The notes beneath the pieces are model-generated. The model searched no databases and was not told the origin of the DNA. It was given only the letters and a program-made list of their open reading frames with translations. Shown piece after piece: positions 43,941 to 52,856 of a stretch of 64,000 nucleotides of DNA. The position numbers were made by a program, and so were the translations under genes. Source of the stretch: Pseudomonadota bacterium (GTDB taxonomy: Bacteria; Pseudomonadota; Alphaproteobacteria; Micropepsales; Micropepsaceae); assembly GCA_021851325.1 (NCBI GenBank), contig JAJZDZ010000006.1:1-64000 (forward strand), written 5' to 3'. Position 1 is the first letter of the stretch. Each line of letters opens with the position of its first letter.

Positions 43941-44927
43941 TCAGGCTCCCTCGTAACGGCATACTACCTGATCTATTGCACCAAAAACTGAACGTCCAGA
44001 CAGATCAAGCATTTCTATACGTACACGATCTCCAAAGCGCATGAACTGGGTCCTCGTCTCCCCAGATTCTATGACTTCAAGCATTCGTCGTTCAGCGAGA
44101 CAGGCTGAACCACGCCTGTGATCCTTATTGGAAACCGTGCCTGACCCGATAATTGTTCCGGCGCAAAGATATCTTGTCTTTGCAGCATGGGAAATCAAAT
44201 GCGGAAAATCAAACGTCATGTCTTCGCCGGCATTCGGCGCACCAAAATCCTGACCGTTATACTTTACGTGAAGCGGTAAATGCACCCTTCCACCATCCCA
44301 AGCCTCTCCCAGTTCATCAGGTGTAACCGCGACCGGAGAAAATGCGGTGGCAGGTTTAGACTGAAAGAAGCCAAAACCTTTGGCGAGTTCTCCCGGAATG
44401 AGGTTCCGCAGAGAAACGTCATTGACTAGCATCAGCAGCTTGATGTGTCTTTGGGCGTGCTCGGCAGAAATCGCCATGGGCACGTCATCGGTGATGACAG
44501 CAATCTCGCCTTCAAAATCAATTCCAAAATTCTCATTTTCTACGACGATTGGATCGCTTGCTCCAATAAAGCCATCGGATCCACCCTGGTACATCAACGG
44601 GTCTGACCAAAAGCTTTCCGGCAACTGCGCACCGCGCGCCCGACGCACCAGTTCTACATGCGTCACATAGGCAGAACCATCTGCCCACTGAAATGCCCGC
44701 GGAAGTGGCGCGGCACAATTTTCCGTCTCAAAATTAAGTACCCCTTCGGCTTTTTCCTCGTTTAGCAATTCATAGACTCGCATCAGGCGTGACGCACACT
44801 CGTGCCAATTATCGAGAGCTGACTGCAACGTCAGCGCGATATGGGGCACAGTTACGCAGGTCTTCAAATCACTAGACACGACTACAAGTCTTCCATCACG
44901 CCCGTGTTTAAGCGAAGCAAGCTTCAT
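43941..44927 (-). CDS. Fumarylacetoacetase (FAH family)
   Basis: A 328-residue FAH-fold hydrolase. FGIDFEGEIAVITDDVPMAI has the metal-binding carboxylates, NDVSLRNLIPGEL and FFQSKPATAFSPVAVTPDE the active-site loops, and TIIGSGTVSNKDHRRGSACL the signature. It cleaves fumarylacetoacetate to fumarate and acetoacetate, the last step of tyrosine breakdown. It is the shorter bacterial FAH form, not the 420-residue eukaryotic type. ATG 44927 overlaps the hmgA stop as ATGA. Confidence 0.93.
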   Translation of the reverse strand: MKLASLKHGRDGRLVVVSSDLKTCVTVPHIALTLQSALDNWHECASRLMRVYELLNEEKAEGVLNFETENCAAPLPRAFQWADGSAYVTHVELVRRARGAQLPESFWSDPLMYQGGSDGFIGASDPIVVENENFGIDFEGEIAVITDDVPMAISAEHAQRHIKLLMLVNDVSLRNLIPGELAKGFGFFQSKPATAFSPVAVTPDELGEAWDGGRVHLPLHVKYNGQDFGAPNAGEDMTFDFPHLISHAAKTRYLCAGTIIGSGTVSNKDHRRGSACLAERRMLEVIESGETRTQFMRFGDRVRIEMLDLSGRSVFGAIDQVVCRYEGA

Positions 44928-46054
44928 TTTGTCATCCAGCTTTCTGCGTAACCGGTAACCTCGGTCGTGCAAGCCGCCGCTTGCAGGTCCAGGCCGTCGC
45001 GGGCGTCAATCATGACTGCAACTTCGTCGGTTGAGTCCTTTGCCGCTTTTGCACCGGCAGCAAAGGCCTTGGGATGAGGACCGTGTGTGAAGCCGCTGGG
45101 GTGGAAGGTCATCATTCCGGGCTTAATGTTATCCCGGCTGAAGAACTCCCCTCTGTGATAGAATATAACTTCGTCATAATCATCATTGGAGTGATAAAAT
45201 GGAACTTTTAGGGCTCCAGGATCACTTTCAATAGGGCGCGGCACAAAGGTGCAGACCACAAAGCGCTCTGTCACAAACGTCGAATGCACGCTCGGTGGTA
45301 TATGATAGCGATGGCTCATCACCGGCCTTATATCGCGCCAATTGAGTTTGAGAACACTGAGATTTCCCTTCCAGCCGATAGCGTCCAGGGGGTTGAAGGG
45401 ATACGTAATGGTAGATATTTCATTGCGACGCTTCACCCGTAGCCGCCATTCTGATTCACTCTGCTGGCGCGCGTAAGCATCATCGAGACTCGGCGTATCA
45501 ATGGCCGCTGGATCAAATATGGCATGGGGACCGAGGATACCGCGCTCCGGCAACTTATAGGCGCTGTTGGTGGCCTCAATACAGAGGGTAGTTGTTTGTG
45601 TTTTGGGCTGGAGACGCCACATGGTCCCACGAGGGATCAGAAGGTAATCTCCTTCCCGATACGCAAGGTGTCCGAAATCGCAGAACAGGTCGCCCTCACC
45701 AGCGTGAACAAACAGGAGCTCGTCTCCATCAGCATTGCGGACGAGGTGTTGCATGGACTGATGAAGTGACCAGACCCGGATCCGTACCGCTGAATTGCAA
45801 AGAAGGAGGTCTGCATCAAACGGATCAGATGATTCTCGCGCTGCAGCTACAGCGTCAAATGCCCGCGGTCGGAGAGGTCCCTCAAATTTGATCCAGCCGG
45901 TTGGTGGATGGGAATGGTAGACATGGGCCGCAGGACCGAAGAATCCATCCCGCCCGATTTCCCGCTCATAGCTGCCTTCTGGCAGATCGCAGTGGGCCTG
46001 ACGGGACGTCGCACCTTCCTTGCGAGGCAATTCAATCCAGTTGCGCTGGCTCAT
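44924..46054 (-). CDS. hmgA: Homogentisate 1,2-dioxygenase
   Basis: A 376-residue cupin dioxygenase. HSHPPTGWIKFEGPLRPRAF is near the N-terminus, the cupin core includes GDELLFVHAGEGDLFCDFGH, and iron ligands lie in HSNDDYDEVIFYHRGEFFSR and FHPSGFTHGPHPKAF. It opens the ring of homogentisate to maleylacetoacetate with O2. It is about 60 residues shorter than the Pseudomonas type, as in several alphaproteobacteria. It overlaps hppD and FAH by four bases each. Confidence 0.95.
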   Translation of the reverse strand: MSQRNWIELPRKEGATSRQAHCDLPEGSYEREIGRDGFFGPAAHVYHSHPPTGWIKFEGPLRPRAFDAVAAARESSDPFDADLLLCNSAVRIRVWSLHQSMQHLVRNADGDELLFVHAGEGDLFCDFGHLAYREGDYLLIPRGTMWRLQPKTQTTTLCIEATNSAYKLPERGILGPHAIFDPAAIDTPSLDDAYARQQSESEWRLRVKRRNEISTITYPFNPLDAIGWKGNLSVLKLNWRDIRPVMSHRYHIPPSVHSTFVTERFVVCTFVPRPIESDPGALKVPFYHSNDDYDEVIFYHRGEFFSRDNIKPGMMTFHPSGFTHGPHPKAFAAGAKAAKDSTDEVAVMIDARDGLDLQAAACTTEVTGYAESWMTK

Positions 46055-47136
46055 GAAAGCCTCGCATCGCCCGGGTCTTTCAGGACGCCGCGCTGTATCT
46101 GATCGAGTTCGATGGATTCGAAGAGCGCTCGGAAATTACCCTCACCGAAACCTTCGTTACCCTTCCTTTGAATTATCTCGAAGAAAATTGGTCCGATCGC
46201 ATTTCGGGTAAAAATCTGCAGAAGTAGTCCCTGACCGGAAGTGGGGGCACCGTCGATCAGGATCCGCAACTTCTTCAGGCGCTCAACATCTTCTCCATGC
46301 CCTTTGATGCGATTGTCAAGACGGGCATAGTACGTGTCTGGAGTATCCTGAAATGGTATACCGCTGGTCTTCATGATTTCGACGGTATGGTAGATATCGT
46401 CCGTCCCAAGCGCGATATGCTGAATTCCCTCGCCTTTATAGTCTTCGAGGTATTCCGCTATCTGCGACTTATCATCAGAGCTTTCATTGATTGGTATACG
46501 GATTTTACCATCTGGGCTTGTCATTGCTCGAGACTTCAGTCCCGTCAATTTTCCCTCTATGTCGAAATATCTTACCTCACGGAAGTTAAAAAGCTTCTCA
46601 TAAAAGCCCGCCCATTTATCCATGTTTCCACGAAAGACGTTGTGCGTTATGTGATCTATGTAGGTAACCCCAGCGCCAGTGTGCGCGAATCCCCGCGATG
46701 GATCGGTGGGAATAAAATCAACATCGTAGATCGAATGCTCTCCATAACGGTCGACGAGATAGATTACGCTTCCTCCTATGCCTTCAATCGCCGGAATATT
46801 GAGTTCCATCGGTCCGATCTGATTTGCAAAAGGCTTGGCGCCACGTTCGGTCAGTTTGCGATAGGCTTGCGCAGCATCCTTGACGCGGAAGGCCATTGCA
46901 CAGGCCGAGGGGCCGTGGGCCTTAGCGAATCGTGAGCCATGACTGCCGGGCTCGGCATTGACGATGAAGTTTGATTCGCCCTGCCGGTATAGAACGACGT
47001 CCTTGGAGCGGTGGCGCGCAACGGCGCGAAAGCCCATTTGTTCAAAGTAGCGGTGCAGCTGTCCGACATCAGGAGCGGTGTACTCCACAAACTCAAAACC
47101 GTCGGTACCAATCGGATTGTCCCAAAGCTGGTTCAT
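46051..47136 (-). CDS. hppD: 4-Hydroxyphenylpyruvate dioxygenase
   Basis: A 361-residue two-domain VOC-fold dioxygenase. The non-haem iron ligands lie in VTYIDHITHNVF (His), EGIQHIALGTDDIY (His) and GPIFFEIIQRKG (Glu). It turns 4-hydroxyphenylpyruvate into homogentisate. RBS GGGGAG precedes ATG 47136. It is the first gene of the hppD, hmgA, FAH, maiA, marR operon. A promoter overlapped by a MarR-type operator lies just upstream. Confidence 0.97.
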   Translation of the reverse strand: MNQLWDNPIGTDGFEFVEYTAPDVGQLHRYFEQMGFRAVARHRSKDVVLYRQGESNFIVNAEPGSHGSRFAKAHGPSACAMAFRVKDAAQAYRKLTERGAKPFANQIGPMELNIPAIEGIGGSVIYLVDRYGEHSIYDVDFIPTDPSRGFAHTGAGVTYIDHITHNVFRGNMDKWAGFYEKLFNFREVRYFDIEGKLTGLKSRAMTSPDGKIRIPINESSDDKSQIAEYLEDYKGEGIQHIALGTDDIYHTVEIMKTSGIPFQDTPDTYYARLDNRIKGHGEDVERLKKLRILIDGAPTSGQGLLLQIFTRNAIGPIFFEIIQRKGNEGFGEGNFRALFESIELDQIQRGVLKDPGDARLS

Positions 47137-47162
47137 GGCGCATCTCCCCGTAATGTTGAGAT

Positions 47163-47195
47163 AGCTTAGCGCTAGGTTAGTTTCATTTGCAACTA
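47163..47195 (-). promoter_or_regulatory. hppD promoter with MarR-type operator
   Basis: On the minus strand TTGCAA (47186-47191) and TAAGCT (47163-47168) are 17 bases apart. The 18-bp near-palindrome TAGTTTCATTTGCAACTA at 47178-47195 (seven of nine pairs match) covers the -35. The 8-bp palindrome TAGCGCTA lies in the spacer and -10 margin. AGTTGCA/TGCAACT halves are typical of MarR-family sites, and the operon itself ends in a marR gene. Binding is inferred. Confidence 0.6.
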
Positions 47196-47651
47196 TTTAG
47201 TGCCAGTGAACCCCATCAGGTTGGATGACTGCACCGCAGCAATCCTGATGGCGCCAGGGGAGCAGCTTACGGTTACGTCGAGGCTGGAGCCGAGGCGTAG
47301 GTGAGGATTTGAGGCGCGCGAGGTCACGGCTTTGCGCGCGCCGCTCTCCGCGACGGACCGGAAACCTGCTGGGCGAAACCTGAAAAAGCGCAAATGACTT
47401 GAAAACGAGGCCCGCCCGCCATTGGACCGAGTCAGGTGCCCATCTCTCGGTGCAGTCCTGGGGCAGCCTCCCCCAGCGTGGGGAACTAAGCTCAGCTTTA
47501 CGCCTTGAGTCAGCGGCACGAGGGCGACGCAAGATTGCAAGCCTCGGCTGACAGAATGGTGAAAGACCAAGTGCGCCGTCGCCGGCAGCTGCCCGCATGT
47601 TTGCTGGGGGCTGGCGCGGGTTGCAATGCTGCGTCGGAAGGACACGACCTC
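47196..47651. other. Gene-free region between hppD and Crp-like gene
   Basis: About 450 bp without a supported gene. Overlapping frames on both strands carry only Arg/Pro/Ala-rich noise. Promoters for the Crp-like gene should lie here, but none was clear to me. Confidence 0.4.
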
Positions 47652-48455
47652 GTGCCTGCGAATAGATCCCGCTCGAGCACCGCAAACCCAAGGTTAGCCG
47701 TGCTCAGCTATTTTTCAGCATTCGCCTCGCTCCCGCAGGTTGAGGCGGAGGCGCTGCGCACGATGATCAGTCGCCTGACGCCATTTGCAGCAGGGAGCGA
47801 GATTATCCCCGCGGGATCCCGCCTGGACGCGCCCTGGATTTTAACCTCGGGGTGGGTTTGCCGCGCTGCCCGCCTTCCCGATGGACGTCGCCAAATCCTG
47901 GACTTTTACTTTCCAGGTGACCTTATCGGGTTCTCCTCTCGCCGCGGCGCGGAAGCGGCAGCGTCATACATGAGCCTGACAAGATCGGACTGCGCGCCGG
48001 CTGGCGAGCTTTTGCACAACGCTCAAGAAAGTCGACCTACTTGGCCGGTACTGGCAGAAATCTGCCATACTCTCGAACAACAGATCGAAATTCGCCTACT
48101 GCACCAAATCGTCCGCAATGGCCGGCAAACCGCCTATGAGAGAGTCGCCCATCTCATCCTGGAATTTCACGGCCGATTACGCATGAGTGGCCACGCTCAC
48201 AATAATTCCTTTATTTTGCCGCTTACGCAGGAAATCCTGGCCGAAGCCGTTGGCCTCTCAACGGTTCATATGAACCGGACAATACAACAACTGCGACGCG
48301 CCAAACTAATCCGTTCTGAAGGCGGGACCATCACGCTTATGGATATGGCGGCACTTCTTTCGCTCGCCGGCCGCCTTGGCCCCCAAAGCCAGCCAGGGGC
48401 CCTGCAGGGCGAGGTCTGGGAGGCTGAGACAGCTCCCGTGGCCAAGTCTTTCTGA
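47652..48455 (+). CDS. Crp/Fnr-family transcriptional regulator
   Basis: A 267-residue regulator. Residues about 15-140 form the cyclic-nucleotide-type sensor barrel (AGSEIIPAGSRLDAPWILTS, FYFPGDLIGFSS), and residues about 150-235 form the winged helix (LTQEILAEAVGLSTVHMNRT). The FNR cysteines and the full cAMP-binding arginine/serine set are not visible, so the signal is unknown. GTG 47652 with GGAAGGA upstream is chosen; the frame is open about 50 codons further but is low complexity. The APC permease follows on the same strand. Confidence 0.85.
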   Translation: MPANRSRSSTANPRLAVLSYFSAFASLPQVEAEALRTMISRLTPFAAGSEIIPAGSRLDAPWILTSGWVCRAARLPDGRRQILDFYFPGDLIGFSSRRGAEAAASYMSLTRSDCAPAGELLHNAQESRPTWPVLAEICHTLEQQIEIRLLHQIVRNGRQTAYERVAHLILEFHGRLRMSGHAHNNSFILPLTQEILAEAVGLSTVHMNRTIQQLRRAKLIRSEGGTITLMDMAALLSLAGRLGPQSQPGALQGEVWEAETAPVAKSF

Positions 48456-48720
48456 ACCAGCCGCTTACACCCCAGGCAAAGTGGGCGCAGGCCTGGTGGC
48501 AGCCCAGGCCCTGGCCTCCTGGGCCTCTCCGCCCGCGTATCGGGCATTCCGGTCTTACCCCTGGTGTACCCAGCCCTGGCCGTCCCCCATTGCCCTCTCC
48601 CGGACGAATGCCCGGCGAAGCGTTCCCAGACTGTTGAATTTACGAGGTGCGCAGGACTTGTATGATGGCCCCGGTTTGCGCGCCTGGAGTGCGCCGGTAA
48701 GTCTATCCAAGAGGGCATTC

Positions 48721-50136
48721 ATGACATTTTTGACGCGCAAAAAGCCGATCAACGCGGCTGCGCATTTTGACGCCACGACTCGACTAACGCCCACCTTGAG
48801 CTGGCCCCATCTGGTCGCGATGGGTGTAGGTGCGATTGTGGGAACCGGCATTTATACCTTGACGGGTATTGGCGCAGGGCTAGCTGGTCCGGCGGTCATT
48901 CTATCCTTTCTGGGCTGCGGTCTGCTTTGCGCGTGTGCAGCGTTTTGCTACGCAGAAATGGCGACCATGATCCCTGCATCTGGCAGCGCCTACACATATT
49001 CCTATGTCGCGCTTGGCGAAGTTGTGGCCTGGATAGTGGGATGGAGCCTCATTCTCGAATACACGGTGGCCGCGTCGGCTGTTGCGGTAGGCTGGTCAGC
49101 GCACGTCGCCGAATTCATTCATGCCGCAGGCTGGCCGCTGCCAAACGCGCTTCTGCATGGGGTAATGAGCGGTGGCCTCGTTGACCTTCCAGCGATCATT
49201 ATCTCAGCTGTTGTCACAGTCATGCTGATAATTGGAACGCGCGAGAGTGCGACCGTCAACATCGTGTTGGTTATCATCAAACTCAGCGCACTCGTGGTCT
49301 TTGTCATATTGGCAGGCCAGGCGTTCAACCCTGCCAATTTTCATCCCTTCGCGCCCTATGGTCTCGGCGCACATGTCGACCCAGATGGTGTCAAACGCGG
49401 AGCACTGGCCGCAGCGGCCCTGATATTTTTTGCTTTCTACGGATTTGATGCAGTCTCAACTGCAGCTGAGGAAACCAAAAATCCTGGCCGCAACCTGACT
49501 ATCGGAATAGTGGGTTCAATGGCTCTATGCACGACGATATATGTCCTTGTCGCGACTGCAGCACTCGGAGCGTCCTACTTTTCTGACTTCTCAAAATCCG
49601 CAGCTCCGCTCGTTTACATCCTCATCCTGCTGAAGCACCCGGCTTTCGCAGAACTGGTAGCGGCCGCAGCCATCGTTGCTCTGCCGACTGTCATTCTGGT
49701 TCTAATGTATGGTCAAAGCAGGATCTTCTTCGTCATGGCCCGCGATGGCCTACTGCCAAATTCCTTAGCCAAGATCAGCAGAAAACGCGGCACCCCGGTG
49801 CTGATGACCGTACTCACGGGGATTGTCGTCGCCGTTATGGCAGCAACCCTGCGTCTTGACGAAATCGCACTGCTCGCCAATGCCGGTACGCTATGTGCAT
49901 TTGTCGCAGTTTCGGTCTGCGTCCTGCTTCTGCGACTACGCGAACCAAACCGCGAACGGGCTTTTCGTACCCCGATGGTATGGCTCATTGCACCAATCTG
50001 CATTTTGGGATGCCTCTACCTTTTCTTTACCGGCCTGCCCGCATTTACAAAATGGTGGTTCTTGTTCTGGAACAGCCTAGGCCTCGTCGTTTATCTCGCC
50101 TATGGCCGCCGTCGCAGCAACCTGGCTGGATCCTAG
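48721..50136 (+). CDS. APC-family amino acid permease (cationic amino acid transporter type)
   Basis: A 471-residue membrane protein with about 12 helices. LVAMGVGAIVGTGIYTLTGI is the APC signature in helix 1, CYAEMATMIPASGSAYTYSY follows helix 2, and FYGFDAVSTAAEETKNPGRN is the CAT-type loop. It imports amino acids by proton or cation coupling. ATG 48721 has AAGAGGG just upstream; the long open frame before it overlaps the Crp-like gene and is not used. It is convergent with msrQ. Confidence 0.92.
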   Translation: MTFLTRKKPINAAAHFDATTRLTPTLSWPHLVAMGVGAIVGTGIYTLTGIGAGLAGPAVILSFLGCGLLCACAAFCYAEMATMIPASGSAYTYSYVALGEVVAWIVGWSLILEYTVAASAVAVGWSAHVAEFIHAAGWPLPNALLHGVMSGGLVDLPAIIISAVVTVMLIIGTRESATVNIVLVIIKLSALVVFVILAGQAFNPANFHPFAPYGLGAHVDPDGVKRGALAAAALIFFAFYGFDAVSTAAEETKNPGRNLTIGIVGSMALCTTIYVLVATAALGASYFSDFSKSAAPLVYILILLKHPAFAELVAAAAIVALPTVILVLMYGQSRIFFVMARDGLLPNSLAKISRKRGTPVLMTVLTGIVVAVMAATLRLDEIALLANAGTLCAFVAVSVCVLLLRLREPNRERAFRTPMVWLIAPICILGCLYLFFTGLPAFTKWWFLFWNSLGLVVYLAYGRRRSNLAGS

Positions 50137-50161
50137 AAGCGCAAACGGGAGGGATACGCCT

Positions 50162-51034
50162 TCAGACTACGGCGGTCGCCCTACTTGGGGCGGCCGCCTT
50201 CCAGTTGCGAAGAAGTGCCAGAGCCGCAACAGCTACGCCAACGATCAGCACAATCCATCCCGGACGAATGCCGGCGACAAATGTGAAATTGGCATAAAAG
50301 ACTTTCATGCCATCAATAGGCGTAAACAACATATATCCCGCTGCCTCTCCGACCATGGTCAGAGTGGCTGCCATGAAGCCAAGCGCCAATAGCGTAACGG
50401 GATGTGAGGCAAGGCGCGGCCGCGTCATCCAAAGGATGAGCCTGTAACCCATTAGCCACATGAACAAGCCCGCAAAAATCGTGGGCTCGGTTACAACAAG
50501 CTTCGACTGAATAAAATAGTGAATCAGCGCCAGAACTGTCGCCAGATATACCAGTCGATGAAGACGTAACCACGCGCGCGTTCCCATCTTCCGTACCGCG
50601 GCATCAACGGACGTCGCAGTCAGGACCCCCAAAATGAGAAGCCCGGCAAAACCTATAGTCAGATAGAAGCGCGCAAAGATCTCGCTGATCACCTTGCCAA
50701 TATGAAAGTTTTCCATGGCGGTATAAGCGCAAATGTGACTAAAGGCATAGGCAAAGGCTGCAACGCCAACCATTCGCCGAATAATGATCAGACGGGGGAG
50801 CCTGAAAATCTGCATTGCCGGCGTAATTGCCAATGACAGCAGAAGCAGGCGGAATGCCCAAAGCCCGAGTTCGTGGTTTACCGATTTTGCGGGTTCGGCC
50901 ATATAAAACCCAGCCATCAGTCTGTAAAATGTCCAGATCGCAGGACCAAACAGCCCAGCAAATACGCTCACTTTGAGCAGGGAAAGTCGCCCGGACCGAT
51001 CGGTCCAGGGCGGGAAAACCAGCCTCTTTGGCAT
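50162..51034 (-). CDS. msrQ: MsrQ-like haem-binding membrane subunit
   Basis: A 290-residue protein of the ferric-reductase-like transmembrane family. GLWAFRLLLLSLAITPAMQI, RRMVGVAAFAYAFSHICAYT and WLRLHRLVYLATVLALIHYF carry the haem histidines on about six helices. MsrQ brings electrons from the quinone pool to periplasmic MsrP for repair of methionine sulfoxide. ATG 51034 is preferred because AAGGA lies seven bases before it; an ATG at 51049 is possible. Its partner msrP lies about 4 kb away at 54898 rather than adjacent. The C-terminus is longer than in E. coli. Confidence 0.88.
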   Translation of the reverse strand: MPKRLVFPPWTDRSGRLSLLKVSVFAGLFGPAIWTFYRLMAGFYMAEPAKSVNHELGLWAFRLLLLSLAITPAMQIFRLPRLIIIRRMVGVAAFAYAFSHICAYTAMENFHIGKVISEIFARFYLTIGFAGLLILGVLTATSVDAAVRKMGTRAWLRLHRLVYLATVLALIHYFIQSKLVVTEPTIFAGLFMWLMGYRLILWMTRPRLASHPVTLLALGFMAATLTMVGEAAGYMLFTPIDGMKVFYANFTFVAGIRPGWIVLIVGVAVAALALLRNWKAAAPSRATAVV

Positions 51035-51108
51035 ATACGCGTCCTTCATGGCCCCGCTTTATACGGCGGCTCTGGCGGCGTGTACCACTGCTCACAGGAT
51101 TGTAAGCT

Positions 51109-51585
51109 TCACTTCACCTCGAGAGGTACACCAGGTTCATGCTTGCTTGCATGAATAACCAGCGAGGACTTGACGCTTGCGACATTTTTAAATGCCGTTA
51201 GCCGGTCCGTAATGAAGGCCTGAAACGAAGACAGGTCCTTGGCTACGCACTTTAGCAGAAAATCGACTTCTCCGGACAGCATGTAGCACTCACGGACCTC
51301 AGGCCATCCGCGGGCGTGCTCTTCGAACTTCCGCAAATCCGCATCGTTCTGGCTGTTCAGTCCGACAAAAACAAATGCAGAAACCTCGAAGCCGAGTAGC
51401 TTGGGTTCGAGTTCCGCGTGGTAGCCCTTTACGTAACCGGCCTTCTCCAGGGCCCGCATGCGCCGTAAGCAGGGAGGCGCGGTGATTTTCGCCCGTCGGG
51501 ACAGTTCTACATTTGTGATGCGGCCGTTCGCCTGCAGTTCCGCGAGGATCCGCAGATCGATTGAATCCAGCTTATGATGCTCCAT
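51109..51585 (-). CDS. Lrp/AsnC-family regulator
   Basis: A 158-residue Lrp/AsnC protein. Residues about 1-65 are the helix-turn-helix (LDSIDLRILAELQANGRITN, RRAKITAPPCLRRMRALEKA) and residues about 70-150 are the RAM ligand domain. It probably binds an amino acid and regulates nearby or distant genes. Start 51585 is chosen for the family N-terminus. An AT-rich tract (about 51770-51791) between it and trxB is the likely binding zone. Confidence 0.9.
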   Translation of the reverse strand: MEHHKLDSIDLRILAELQANGRITNVELSRRAKITAPPCLRRMRALEKAGYVKGYHAELEPKLLGFEVSAFVFVGLNSQNDADLRKFEEHARGWPEVRECYMLSGEVDFLLKCVAKDLSSFQAFITDRLTAFKNVASVKSSLVIHASKHEPGVPLEVK

Positions 51586-51803
51586 TGAGAACACCCATTC
51601 CGAGAGAAAACCGAAGCGGTTGTACGCTCGCCCCTCTGGCGGCGCAATAATATTTCTACACCGTTCTCGAATGTTACGCAGCAATTAATTCCAGCGCGCT
51701 GCGGCGAATCGTGAAGGATTCGCGGTAAATATGGTCCGCAGAACCTCCCGGCGCCCCTTGTGCGGGATGATTCATTATAATAATCAATTGGTTAAGCCAG
51801 TCC

Positions 51804-51832
51804 TTGACGTTTTGCCACCAGCTTCCGATATG
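51804..51832 (+). promoter_or_regulatory. Putative trxB promoter
   Basis: TTGACG (51804-51809) and GATATG (51827-51832) are 17 bases apart and end about 46 bases before the trxB ATG. The -35 is strong and the -10 moderate. The AT-rich segment just upstream could be bound by the divergent Lrp protein. Confidence 0.45.
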
Positions 51833-51878
51833 AGCCGAGAGAGCTAATTCATCCAATTATCAGGCGGTTAGGAGCCTC

Positions 51879-52814
51879 ATGCACGCGAAGACGATCATTC
51901 TCGGCAGCGGCCCTGCAGGCGCCACTGCCGCCATCTACGCCGCCCGCGCCATGCTTGAACCAGTCCTGATCTGCGGTTTGCAGCCGGGCGGGCAGCTTAC
52001 CATTACGACCGAAGTAGAAAATTACCCCGGATTCCCGCAAGCGATTCAGGGGCCCTGGCTCATGGAGCAGATGCAGGCACAGGCAGAGCATGTCGGCGCC
52101 AGGGTTGTTTCCGACACCATTACGAGCGTCGATCTGGGCAAGCGCCCATTCTCCCTTGTTGGCGATGGTGGCACGCGCTATTCCGCCGACACCCTAATCA
52201 TCGCGACAGGTGCTACCGCCAACTGGCTGGAGATCCCTTCAGAGCAGAAGTTCAAGGGATTTGGCGTGTCAGCCTGCGCCACATGCGACGGGTTCTTTTT
52301 CAAGGGAAAAAATGTTGCCGTAGTCGGCGGAGGCAACACAGCCGCTGAAGAAGCTCTTTACCTAACCAACTTCGCAAACAGGGTAACGCTCATTCATCGC
52401 CGTGAATCCCTTCGCGCAGACCGAACCAACCAACAGCGGCTCGCGGCAAATCCGAAAATCGACATTCTTTATGAGACCGTCGTTGAGGAGGTAGTGGGTA
52501 CCGAGCAGCCCTTGTCGGTAAACAGCTTGAAATTGCGCCACGTGACGACTGGCAAAAGCACGGATCTTGCCGTTGAAGGTCTCTTCGTTGCTATCGGACA
52601 TTCACCACAAACATCGCTGTTTGCGGGGCAACTCGAAATTGACGCGGAGGGTTATATCAAGACACTTCCGGATTCTACCCGCACTTCGGTGCCGGGCGTC
52701 TTTGCGGCAGGTGATGTCAAGGACAAGATTTTCAGGCAGGCTGTCACCGCCGCAGGCATGGGATGTATGGCCGCGCTTGAAGCAGAGCGGTTTCTTGCCG
52801 GCGGACATCATTGA
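51879..52814 (+). CDS. trxB: Thioredoxin-disulfide reductase
   Basis: A 311-residue flavoprotein. IILGSGPAGATAAIYAARA is the FAD motif, ACATCDGFF at 132-140 holds the redox pair C133/C136, VAVVGGGNTAAEEALYLTN is the NADPH motif, and GVFAAGDVKDKIFRQAVTAA the second FAD motif. It reduces thioredoxin with NADPH. TTAGGAG is five bases before ATG 51879. A LysR gene follows about 40 bp downstream on the same strand. Confidence 0.97.
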   Translation: MHAKTIILGSGPAGATAAIYAARAMLEPVLICGLQPGGQLTITTEVENYPGFPQAIQGPWLMEQMQAQAEHVGARVVSDTITSVDLGKRPFSLVGDGGTRYSADTLIIATGATANWLEIPSEQKFKGFGVSACATCDGFFFKGKNVAVVGGGNTAAEEALYLTNFANRVTLIHRRESLRADRTNQQRLAANPKIDILYETVVEEVVGTEQPLSVNSLKLRHVTTGKSTDLAVEGLFVAIGHSPQTSLFAGQLEIDAEGYIKTLPDSTRTSVPGVFAAGDVKDKIFRQAVTAAGMGCMAALEAERFLAGGHH

Positions 52815-52856
52815 ATACGGAGTAGTGTCAGCCTATTCGGGCATGGAGAGGACGGG

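Noticed and set aside
48376-48720. 115-codon N-terminal extension of the APC permease
   Set aside because: It overlaps the Crp-like gene and is not membrane-like; ATG 48721 has a good Shine-Dalgarno.
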